DNA of 64,000 nt, taken from Corynespora cassiicola. Its lineage: Eukaryota; Ascomycota; Dothideomycetes; Pleosporales; Corynesporascaceae. Below are positions 43,655 to 53,945 of the stretch, piece by piece. The translations under genes were made by a program, and so were the position numbers. The stretch is from assembly GCA_022059125.1 (NCBI GenBank), contig JAEUWY010000005.1, forward strand, positions 3,410,001 through 3,474,000, written 5' to 3'. The notes under the pieces were generated by a model. That model saw nothing but the letters and a program-made list of their open reading frames with translations. It was not told the origin of the DNA and did no database searches. Position 1 is the first letter of the stretch. Every line of letters begins with the position of its first letter.

Positions 43655-45672
43655 ATGATGGGGAACCGTCTTATTATCGGTATGAATGCCCATCCAGGGA
43701 ATTTTGAACCACTAACGACCATAGGCGTCGATTACGGCACTACATACACTGGAGTCGCATTTTGTGAGACGTCCGATACAAAGTTCTCAGAAAATCTGAT
43801 CCAAGTGATACAAGATTGGCCAGCAGCTCATACCATGATCGGAACGAAAGATAAAGTGCCTAGTGAGATAGCCTACGTTAACAACGATGTTTTCTGGGGA
43901 TCGAAAATTCAGCCGCATGTACCACGACACATGTGGACAAAGTTGGAGCTAGATGTTCCTAGGACCGGCGAAGCGACATACATTCGGAGTGAGGTCGAAT
44001 ATATTCAACGGTCACCCGTCCAGGTCGTCGCCGATTTTCTCACAAGGATCCGCCAGCATCTTGTGAAGGCTCTTGACAATCGCTTCGGGCCTGCTCTATG
44101 GAGAACGATTCCCATCACACTCGTTATTACCGTACCGGCTATCTGGTCTGATGGGGCTAAGAATCGTACTTTGCAAGCATTCCGGGAGGCTGGCTTCAAC
44201 AGAGACCTCTTTCCTCAGCTGAAGCGGACGATTACGACGACTGAGCCTGAGGCTGCTGCAATCTATACGCTGAGGTCGATGCGCGGCTCGGTGCAAGACG
44301 ATCAACTCGAAGTCGGAGACAGCTTCGTTGTTTGCGACATGGGAGGTGGTACCGTCGATCTTATATCTTATCGTATCTCAAGGACCGACCCAACCACGGT
44401 AGAGGAAATAACTATTGGGAGTGGTGACCAATGTGGAGGAAGTTTCGTGGAGCGCGAATTCATCTCGTGGCTTGAGGATCGACTAGGTCTTGATCATTTC
44501 GAGAAGATTGCGGGCGGACCTGCTTCAGCCTGCTTGTATACATGTCTTCCACAGAAACTGGCCAGGATGATCCAAGAATTCTCAATGTCCGCCAAAAGTG
44601 GATTTTCTGGTACCGAGGAATATTACCTGCGCCTTCCTGCTGCTTTGAGTGGGGTCGAAGACCAGGTACGCGGGATATCTGATGGCGAACTTCATGTGGA
44701 CTCGTAAGTGAAAAAAAGTCTTTAAGAAATGGCTCTTATAGTCTTGAGCTAAATTCCCAAGTTCCGATATGAAGCACATGTTTGGACCATGTCTTCAAAA
44801 GACGCGCAACCTCATTGCTGATCAAGTGGCCAAAGCCAAGAGCAGTGGGAAGGCGCGACTGAAGGTATGTATTTAGAATGCCATCAGAGAATACCCCGCT
44901 GATTGTAATAGTTCGTGTTCTTCGTTGGTGGCTTTGCCGAATCCCCGTACATGTTTTGTAGACTGAAAAACTTTTGCGCATCGTTGGGGTTGCAAGCAAT
45001 CAAACCTGCTTATGCGTATGTTTTTTCTCCCATAATTCTTCAAAAATATGCTGATGATCATGCCAGTTGGTCTGCCATCGTTCGAGGCGCTGCTGCCAAG
45101 GGCCTCGAAGGTGATGGAAATGCCGTCTTGATGCGAAAGTGCCGTAGACACTATGGCACTCCGTGCTCGAGGCCATTTGTGCATGAAATCCACAGCGAAG
45201 CTGATTCTTACATCAGCGAGTACTCAGGATTGAAGTTTGCCAGTAACCAGATGCAATGGTTGATCAAAAAGGGGAGTGATCTGCACACATCTAAGGAGAC
45301 TCATGCAGTAACCTCTCTTGAAATTCAATTCTGGCCTCAAGAGAAGAGAGACATATGCATGTCTCTATTTGCTTGCAATCAAAACGATGCTCCTAGCTTA
45401 CTTTACGCCGAGGTAAGTCATGTCTGTTTAATAGTTACTTGTTCCTCAAAGGTCATTGAGTCTAATTTCTCTAGAACTTGTATCGGGTTGCTCGGATCTC
45501 TTTCAACACTGGCGATATCCCTGGTCGTTTTCTAAGCAGGGAATACGATCCTAATGGCTGGCGCTATTTCACAGCACAAGCCTTGGTCCACATGTCGATT
45601 CAATCCGCCATTGATTTTTCTGTCACAATTAACGGCCAGGATTTCGGCTCCGTTACCGTCGATTACGACTAG
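43655..45672 (+). CDS. Hsp70-like (HSPA12-type) actin-fold ATPase
   Basis: Six exons (43655-43679, 43725-44703, 44762-44864, 44912-45015, 45067-45412, 45475-45672) encode 584 residues. The nucleotide-binding fold is complete: phosphate-1 loop IGVDYGTTYTGVAF, phosphate-2 loop VCDMGGGTVDLISY, and adenosine loop FFVGGFAESPYMF. The C-terminal ~100 residues (YRVARISFNTGDIPGRFLSR) are unlike the canonical Hsp70 substrate-binding domain. The protein therefore belongs with the divergent HSPA12-like ATPases that are expanded in fungi. Intron 1 (45 nt, GTATGA to CATAG, branch CTAAC) and intron 4 (51 nt) are divisible by three and stop-free. Removing them rebuilds the consensus loop RLIIGVDYGTTY and the segment AYAWSAIVRGAAAKG. 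No ER or mitochondrial signal is seen. Confidence 0.85.
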
Positions 45673-47141
45673 TCAAGGGATACGAAGAATTACCTAAAGT
45701 TCAATCTGGGATTAAGATAACAAAGAGTTCCAGTACAGCATTGGTATTGGGGCAAAGCATCCGGTGAAGTATGCTCTAGTAGTTTAGTAGAGCATAAATC
45801 CATCACCTTAATAGTACCAAAAGTTTACAATCTTGAAGGATACTCTGATCGCATGTGATGTCTAATGAAAAGTCTCTATATTGTCAATCTGTCTGTACTT
45901 GTACTAGAACTACTGATATATATTTGATCCTTGCCGATATAGGCCAACCTAATTACATGTGCCCTTCCAAAGCTAGTTATCGAATTTTTTTTCCATGTAA
46001 TTATTATGTTGAAGTAAAAATTAAAAAAATATGTATCATCGACGATGTGGACCTCTAGAATAGACAAAGGCGGAACAACAATTTTATACTCTTATCCCAA
46101 GCGGCCTCAACAAGATCGATATCTCTACGTTGAAAATCCCCGGAATGAGCCATCCCGCTTCTGCCTGAGCACAGCAAGTACATTATTGATCAATCACCAC
46201 GTCAACAATTCAGCCTCCTACAGTGAGTCATCTCAACAACACAACACCTCCACTGAATTCCCCTCCATTTCTGCATTCAAACTATACGGATTCGCTATGC
46301 AACACAACGAAAGCACCATCTAGATATCCCCGCAAAAAACACACCTCCCCAAAGAGAAAGGCCAACATCCACAACTAGCTAGATATATACCACAAGCCCC
46401 CCCCTTCCCCCAAAACAGCACAAAGAAGAAAAAAAAACATGTCCCACAAACCCAGCACCCTCCCCACCTCTCCCAACGCACTCTTATCCAAACACTCCCC
46501 TCAACGAAGCCACGTCTCCAAGCCACGCTACAGAGAAGAAAAAATAGATTCACATGTACGTTGAAGACCGTACCCAATGCCGCAAAAAAGGCAACTACAG
46601 ACACCATTTACACCAACACCAGACAAGAAAAAATCCCAAACTCTTTTTGGTATATTTTCTCGTTTACATTTGCCATCGCTATCGCCATTGCCACAACACT
46701 TTCGCTCACATCAAAGAAAAAAAAAAATTATTGTAAAATGATAATCCTAAAAAGTGCAATAAACCTATCAAGTTTAAAAAAACCAAAACAAAAAAGACAG
46801 ATTAATTCCCAGAAGCCTAATCTCAAAAAACTCCAAATTACAATAGTATGCAAATTTTGCTTTGATCCATCTGATGAGCCAAGTCTTTAAACTCCAAAGG
46901 ACAATAATATGCAAACTGCGCTCAAACCCATCTCATGATCCAAGTCTTTCTTCTCCCATCCTCACAGCCAACCCCCCAAAAACCCCAATGACAAAGACTC
47001 TTGTAGCACAGGACCCACTGCAACTTGATGTAGAATGCCTCGGGGATACCGTCATAATGGTCGTTATAATCATGAATTCATTCGCTTTGCCTGTGCTATT
47101 CGCTATTTACAAATGCAGAAGACCGTAATTAAGACTGGTAA
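45673..47141. other. AT-rich 3' region with a 60-bp tandem duplication
   Basis: This lies between the convergent Hsp70-like and velvet genes. It contains poly-A/T tracts at 45980-46030 and 46715-46735, C-rich tracts near 46400, and an imperfect tandem duplication at 46829-46949. The ORFs are short and lack domains. Confidence 0.5.
46829..46949. repeat. imperfect 60-bp tandem duplication
   Basis: Copy 1 (46829-46888) and copy 2 (46889-46949) both begin AACTCCAAA, share ATGCAAA in the middle and end CCAAGTCTTT. It is likely within or just beyond the 3' UTR of the velvet gene. Confidence 0.75.
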
Positions 47142-47279
47142 TCACTGCTGCACGCCATCATTATTCCAGAAAAGATATCTTGAAGGCATTGGAAGCCCAC
47201 GACTACTGTACGGCGAGGAGCTCGTACCAAAACTCTGCTGCTGCTGATGTTGTGGCTGTTGCTGCTGATACTGCGGGGT

Positions 47280-47312
<33 letters not shown>

Positions 47313-48493
47313 CGGAATGCCGTATGACGGTGGAGTGATTGCATAATTGGTCATGTAACTTGATGGATAGCTGGACGAGACGGGGTAGTTTGTTGAAGGC
47401 GAGGAAAAGCTGTTTGAGTATCCTCCTCCAGATACGACCGAATGATCGCTTTGATCTTCAGGATCGACTCGATATCGCTTGGCGGTGGGGGATTCGTCGT
47501 AGTAGCCCATGTTGGGGCGAATGATGGGTGTGTCGACGGCTGTAGGATAGGCACGCTTGGTGCCCCTGTTCATGATGGCCCTTGGCTCTTTGCGCAATCT
47601 CAGTCGGACACCCTGATCTGAGAAAGCGCGGGAAAGATAGGTTGATTCATCCATGCCCTTGAAGTCTTTTTGGAGTAGCACTGTCTTGGCGTCAGTTATG
47701 CACGTATTGTTGCAGCGGATCGACTTGCCTCTAAAAGGCTCGGAGGTGATGGATCCGAGATATTGGACGTCGCCCGAGTCTTTGCGCAGGTCGAACAGGC
47801 TGAAGTGAAGGCGGAAGGTACCCTGCATCTTCACGGATATGTCACCAAACACAAAGAAGCCGCCATCTGCGAGGTGGTCAGCACAAGAAGGGCAGGGTTG
47901 GCAGTCGAAAATCACGGACTCAGATCATTACCTTTGTTATCCACGTCTTTGAGGCGATGCAGTGAGGAAACCAAGGAGCCTGCAAGGCATTTGTTTGCAC
48001 CTGCATCGCATGCCTCGTTCTTGTCTACCTTGTACAAGCTCGTGCACATGAAGAGGTAGGGGCTCTGGAGGAAGTGCCTGGCGGAGGGGGTTAGCCAGAC
48101 CGGCGGTACGATTAATGGGGCAAGAGAGAGCACTCACTGCTGGGGGTCCGCATTGTGACCGACGGTCAGTTGGATAATCGGGGGTGGATCTACTGGCTTG
48201 CGTGCTGGAGGTGGTGGGTCAGTACGAAGGGAGGCGAAACAAGAGAGTGGGATTAGGAGTGGAGCAAACTCACCCTTCTCCTTGCCCTCGGTGGTGACCA
48301 GAGCCTCCTTGGGCTGCTGGCGTAAATGTAGTGTGATGTCTTGACTGAGAGGTGGTTGATTAGTCCCTGTGGTGATGGACACGGCGAAGGTCCGCTCGAC
48401 GGTTGGGGGACTCTTCTCGTACCTTCCCAAGTGCGAGCCTGAAGACACGGCGGGCTGGTGATACAGGGCCCCGGGGGCTCCGAACTGGAACAT
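47142..48493 (-). CDS. velvet-domain regulator (VosA/VelC-like)
   Basis: Six exons (48423-48493, 48274-48344, 48138-48204, 47932-48077, 47729-47866, 47142-47680) encode 343 residues. The velvet domain spans about residues 24-225: [102 protein letters not shown] and [10 protein letters not shown] basic NLS-like stretch (NRGTKRAYP) and a poly-Gln C-terminus follow. Velvet proteins dimerise and bind DNA through this NF-kB-like fold to control sporulation and secondary metabolism. The subfamily (VosA or VelC) is not settled. The intron 47681-47728 is GC-AG (GCAAGT...CTGAC...ACAG), 48 nt, in frame and stop-free; removing it gives [14 protein letters not shown]. The first intron has branch GACTAATC. 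Confidence 0.85.
47235..47325. repeat. CAG/CTG repeat encoding poly-Gln in the velvet protein
   Basis: The minus-strand coding sequence has runs of CAG/CAA giving an 11-residue Gln run and further short Gln runs in the C-terminal tail. Length polymorphism is likely. Confidence 0.85.
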
Positions 48494-51239
48494 GAAGTCG
48501 GGCGGGAGCGTGCCCACGGTACACGCGCGGCAGACTGTCGATACAGAGGGCGAGCTTCGACTCGTGCAAGAGGGTGCTGACTCGCGGAGCGCTCCAGGTC
48601 TTCGGCAGTTCCTTGGCCGGTGACGAGTGGGCAAAGAAAGGCGCACGGCACTCAGGACCCAAGGATGAAGGATGGGCGGGGGAGGGGATACAAGGCCTTG
48701 TCTCCCGTGGGTCGGGGCTTGAGGTGTGAAAGTCGAGGATGTGGATATGAGAAATGGTCAGGAGTCAGGACGCGGCGAGCAAGCGTCGTCTTCATATGAA
48801 TGCGTGGAGAGAGGCAGAAATATCCCGACAGAGCTGGCTGATGTGGCTCGTGATGAGCGCAGAAGCATCTGGAGCCAAAGCTTGCACCGTGCTGAAGACG
48901 TCGAGTGGTAGCGAGCGTGGTGCTCCCAACAGAGCAGGAACTGTTGAGCAAAAAAGGAAAGCCCAGTGGACGAGCAGCACTGCTGAGGCAGTCGCGATCG
49001 GTTGATCTATCCGGTTGAGGCTGTGGGGAGGCACGAGAGGGCAGGAGCAACGGGGACAACCGTGACTTGGCCCAGCCAACACATGAGCGCCGCGATCCGA
49101 TTGCTCAACGCCGTGCTCGAATTGCCCCAAGCTCGGTGCGTGGCCGGCGTGACGACGAGCCTGAATGATTCGGGGGGGCTGGCGATGACGAGGACGATGC
49201 GGATGCTGGCCGTGGTCTTGGGGCTGCTGCTGCTGCTGCTGCTGCTACTTGCCGGCCGCCGGACTTGGCTGTCGATGCCGTGCGAGGCGCCGCGGAGACT
49301 CGAGGGCGAGGGCGGGAGAGGGAGAGGGAGCAAAAAAATAAAAAAAAAGAGATAGGGCCAGAAACTCTAGTCTGTCCAGCGGGCGCTTCTCCACACGCCC
49401 AACCCCGGCTGTCAGGCGGGAGATGGCGCAATCCCCTTTCGGCAGCCCACTCTACGCCTTTGTCTCTTGCGGCGAACTGGCCAGAGCACCGGGCTGTCCT
49501 CACTCGGCGAGCATAGCAGCCGTGGCGAAACCGTGGTAGATGGGCGGACTGGCCTCTGGCAGGGCAAAGTGCACTCTGGGGGGGAGGGGGGCCTGGGAGC
49601 GTCTGGTGCTCGGGTCCTGGGAGAGCCTAGAGAAGCCTGGGGGGGAAGCCTGAGAGTCTGGGAGCCTAGGAGCCTACTTGTACCGGTACGCCGATGGCGG
49701 TAGTGGGCAGGTGGTGCGCTTGTCGTATCAGCCAACCAGGTGGATTCGGGCAGCCGCACGCTCAAAAGGGGGGTGGGAGGAGGGATGTGGTCGACGGGCT
49801 GGATGCAGGGCGAGCAGGGCCAGCAGGGTGAGGGAGATGGCCTGGATTAAGAAGCACCGAAGCGTCAGAAACCCGTCGTGGACGTGCTCTCGATGATATC
49901 GATGTCGAGCCCTCGAAGCCACCGGACCCTCCGCCGTCGTGCTTTGGCCCACGCCTAGTCAGAAGCTCAACGGGCGCTGATCTCGCTCGACGCCACGGCC
50001 GATTCCAAGTTTCCAAAGTCGACCAGGCGGAAACGAGCGGCGTCGGTTTGCAGAAAAGAACGTCTAGTCCAGCCAGTAGGAATGGGCGCAGTGGTGATTT
50101 CTCCCCCCGCTATGCACGCCAGATCTCACTCGTTCCGTCTCGTTCGTGTGATGGTCCCTGCAAAACCCCCTTGGCTTCTCTTCCTGGCTACTCAGCGCGC
50201 TGTCAGTCCGTCGCCGGCCGTCTCGTCTGTGCTGCTTTTGGTCAGGCGTGGGCGTGGTGGGCACCTGGGAAACGACCGAAGGGTTTAGCAGGCCGCGAAC
50301 GCGATCTGCTTCTAGGAAAAGTCGACCAGGCAGGCCTCTGACGCGCATGTGCCGGGCGGAGGCGCTGCACCGGCAGGGAGGGGTGAGGGGGGGAGGGGGG
50401 TAAGAGGGAGGGGGGGAAGGGGGGCAGGAAAAGGTTTGAAACGCCAAAAGCGTCCGAAACAAGGGCTGGATGAGGCTTTGTATGCTATGTCAAGACGACG
50501 GGCTCTGAAGGTGTGATGCTTGAGGTAGGTCGACGGCACAATAAACGGCCTGTCACATTCTCCCAGCAGCGAGGGGGACCCATGCAGGCGTCGACTCTGC
50601 ACAGGCGGAATCGGCAGCGGCAGCGCATGGGTGGTCCAGAGGGCCCTTTCAGTCGTGCGTCGATTCAACGGCCATCCCAGGTTTGAGGGAGTGGTATGGG
50701 CGCCGGCCAGGGCATCGAACGGGGGTCCCGGGTCGCATGCAACTTGTGCAGATGCGGCAGAGGCACAGGCGACAGGTCCCAGACAGCACCCAGCGCGCGC
50801 GCGGGATTTAGCCATTGAAACTACAGTACTTTACTTGCGAGCCATGTATATAACAGGCGGTTGGCGCCCAATATCTCTCGACCGCCGCCCGCCCCCCGTC
50901 CCCCCGTCCGCGTCCGCATCCGCGTCCGCGCCCGGACTCTGGCTGACCGACTGAGGGAGTGACTGACCTGAGTGCTCGGAGGGACTGGCCTGCCCGGGTG
51001 CCTGAGTGGCAGACTGGCAGCGTGCTTGACTGGCCGGACCTGTTACATGTAGCAGGTTTCCTCTGGGCGGTAGCCTCGAGGCACAAGGAAAGGAAAGAGG
51101 AAAAAAAAAAAGACAAAAACAATTCACGGGACTGCTGCGAGGGCGCCGGGGGCTCCAGCTCCAGAGCCCGGCGTGCGTGGTACGGGACACGTCTGCGCAC
51201 ATGGCCGGCGGGCCTGCGAGCCTGGGCCCAGAGGGTAGC

Positions 51240-51300
51240 TCAGCACGTCTGGCACGTCTGGCACGTCTCCCACGCCTGGCACGTCTGGCACGTCTCGAGA
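51240..51300. repeat. GGCACGTCT nonamer repeat
   Basis: About five exact or near-exact copies of GGCACGTCT in tandem or with short interruptions. Each unit contains ACGT. Confidence 0.7.
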
Positions 51301-51727
51301 CTCGATGCAGCAGGGCGGGCGGGTGCGGGTGCAGGTTGGAGTTGCACGGCAGCAGCGAGGCGAGTGTGCGGTGGAAAAAAGCAGCGGCAGAGGCAGAGGC
51401 AGCGGCAGCGGCAGCAAGAACAGCAGCAGCAGCAGCACGTCGTGCGAAACACGCGCCGGCCGCAGCGGAGGGCGTGCGGCAGGGCGGGCGGCGGCGGAGA
51501 GGGCAGCGCTGGCGGCAGAATTGCGCGCCGCAGATGGCATGACGTTGCGAGAGGCCGGGGTGCACAGGCGCGGCCAGGGATGGGCGCGGCGAGGGCCGGG
51601 CGATGGGCGAGATGGGGCAGATGGGGGCAGCTGGGGGGGCCATGGCTGCGATGCGAGCGAGATGCGTGTGGGTGGGGACCGGCGACAGACGAGTGGGGAG
51701 CGATCGCCCTGGTCGCCCTGGTCGGCC

Positions 51728-51819
51728 CTCTGGCTCTGGCTCTGGCTCTGGCTCTGCTCTGCACTCTGCCCTCTGCCCTCTGCCCTCTGCCCTCTGCCCT
51801 CTGCCCTCTGCCCTCTGCC
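51728..51819. repeat. CTGGCT hexamers followed by eight CTCTGCC heptamers
   Basis: CTGGCT units occupy about 51728-51756. Eight perfect CTCTGCC units then run from 51764 to 51819. Confidence 0.9.
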
Positions 51820-52604
51820 CGCCGCCGCCATGGCAGGACCCCCAGGCCACCCCAGGCCGCGCCAGGCATGCATTGGCCGCGCCTTTAGCCATGGCGCCGT
51901 CGCCAGCCTGACAGCCCGCCCGCCCTCGACACAGCTGGGGGCGCTGGGGCGCTGGGGCACTGGGGCAGTTCGCAGCGCCCAAAGAGGAAGCCGGGTGGAA
52001 AGCGCCAGGACAGCGCCAGAACGGGCGGCCGCACGGCACGGCGTCGACGTCGCTGGCTGTTAATCTCGCCCCAATCAACCCGCTCAATCTGCGCCGGCCC
52101 AGCAATCTAGCGGCTGTATGCCTGCGCCGCACCATGTTCCGACCCTCCAGGGCCCTCTCTCCCACGTCCCCCGACCCTGGTGATCTGCGCCGTGTTGCAG
52201 CCCGTCATGCTTGAGCCTCCTTCACAAGCTTCTCCCCAATCCCGCCTCTTGTTTGACACAGGCCCAAGCCGCTCTGCACACTGGACACGCCCTGCACACG
52301 ATGCTGTCCGTCCGCCCTCCCTCTCGCCCGGTGCTGCTGCTCCTCCTGGTCCTGCCGCCGGCGCTGTCGAGCCTGGCCTCCATAAGACAGCCAGCCCGGC
52401 CTCAGCTATGCCGCCGCCTTGGCCCTTGGTGCGTGGTGGCCGGCCGCGCCTCAGATTGATGCCCTTCCTTCAATGCCTCTGGGGCCCCCTAGAGCCTGCC
52501 GGTCCTTCTCTCCGCACGTGTGGACGCACCCGCTCTGGCCCCCTCCGCCGCCAGCCTCTTTCGGCCAAGAAGAAGAAATATATTAGCATCGAGTGTTGGC
52601 CGTG

Positions 52605-52628
52605 CCAGTGCCAGTGCCAGTGCCAGTG
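52605..52628. repeat. CCAGTG hexamer repeat
   Basis: Four perfect tandem CCAGTG copies in non-coding DNA. Confidence 0.9.
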
Positions 52629-53945
52629 CCCGAGGCCACTCGCCCGCCCTGGGGACCGTCATCTCAGCATGAGGCCCCATGGCCCCATCGCCATAGCAGC
52701 CGACGCCGCCCATGGCCCGACGTCCTGCTCCACGTCCTGCTCCAGCTCCAGCTCCAGGGCCACGGCCCAGCCCATGCGAGCCGCCTCGGTGCAGAGGCCC
52801 CTCATTGTGCCTCTCCAGCCCTCTGCCTCTGTCTGAGCCCATCTGCCGCCCCACAGCGAGGAAGCCGCAATCAACGGCTTACCCTCCAAGGCAGCGGCGA
52901 CCCCGTCTCCCACTCTGCCCGCCTGCCCGCCCTACTGCACTCTGCATTCGCATGGCCCACCGCCAGTGCCGCCTAGTGTGGGACTGAGCCCGGAATCCCC
53001 CTCTCGTCATGCCAGCCCGCCTGAGGCAGCACCACAGTGCCTCGTCACTAGCCCTACCAAGATGCCCCAGAGCCACTCTGCATCCGAGCATGCTGCCCTT
53101 GGCGCTGGGTTCCCTCCACGCGGTGGCCTTTTTCTGCAAAATCAAAAGGAATCCCGTGTCCTGCGCCAGACTCCAGAAGCGGCGGCCACGGCATGCGGAG
53201 GCCTGCTGTGCGGCACCCATCCACCACGGCTCCTATGTGGGCCAAGGGGCGTTCGCTATGCGCATGCACGCTGTGACTGGTTACGCAGGCCACCAATACT
53301 CTTCGCAGCATGCACTGCGCGATGGACTGCTGCGGCGAATGAGGGGGGGGGAGGTGAGTGGTTGGGAGCGGAGCTGTACATTCCTCCCGGCCTCGAGGCA
53401 CTTTAGCAATGCCTCTTTCGACATTGATGCCATCATTGGACCGACTCCAACAGCCCATCTCCAGAGGGACAAAGAAATGGCCGTGGGGACCACCGCTGTA
53501 GCAGGAGGGGACGTGTACTACAGCACGCGCACTAGCGCTATCCTCCATCACACGCTTCTGGGGACAGGCCATTTCCCGCCCTTCACCAATCAAATTGCTC
53601 ATTCGACTAGCATTTATCTAGCAGCAGCGTGGTTTATTCTTTTTTCCTCCCTCCAGGCCGCAGCTCGAACGCCCATTTCTTCATGTCACCGCCGCTAGCT
53701 CCTTCATAACCATGGTTCGCAACCAGCGTGGCCTCGGAGGGAAGCATACGGGTGGTACCAGCGATACACTGCACCACTCATCCGACACCGGACGCCCCCA
53801 GATGCCGGCCCCTTGTTCTCCAGATCCTCCAGATGTGATCTTCACGTGCCACCGGGCATTAGTGCTTCACTATCATTGATGGCGCAGAGAAATCACGCCT
53901 GTTCAGGAGGGGGGTGAATTACCCGGCCTTCACATGTTGCCACCT

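Larger units (their letters stand above)
48494..53945. other. 5.4 kb gene-free GC-rich region upstream of the velvet gene
   Basis: No ORF has a recognisable domain. The many long ORFs on both strands come from GC-rich, low-stop sequence and repeats. The region includes a CTG run near 49226-49248, poly-G/C tracts near 49575 and 50380-50420, ggcacgtct units (51240-51300), a CTGGCT run and eight CTCTGCC units (51728-51819), and CCAGTG units (52605-52628). It may hold a long 5' leader, a non-coding transcript, or a large regulatory region for the minus-strand velvet gene. Confidence 0.55.

Noticed and set aside
43655..44707. Reading the Hsp70-like start straight through 43680-43724 as coding
   Set aside because: The segment has perfect GTATGA, CTAAC and CATAG signals, and its removal joins RLIIG to the consensus phosphate loop.
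50831..52165. 444-residue minus-strand ORF
   Set aside because: The translation is Arg/Pro/Ala-rich low complexity driven by GC content and heptamer repeats, and several frames on both strands are equally open. No domain is seen.
52180..52836. 218-residue plus-strand ORF
   Set aside because: It is Pro/Ser/Cys-rich repeat translation (CQCQCQC from CCAGTG units). It has no domain and overlaps other open frames.
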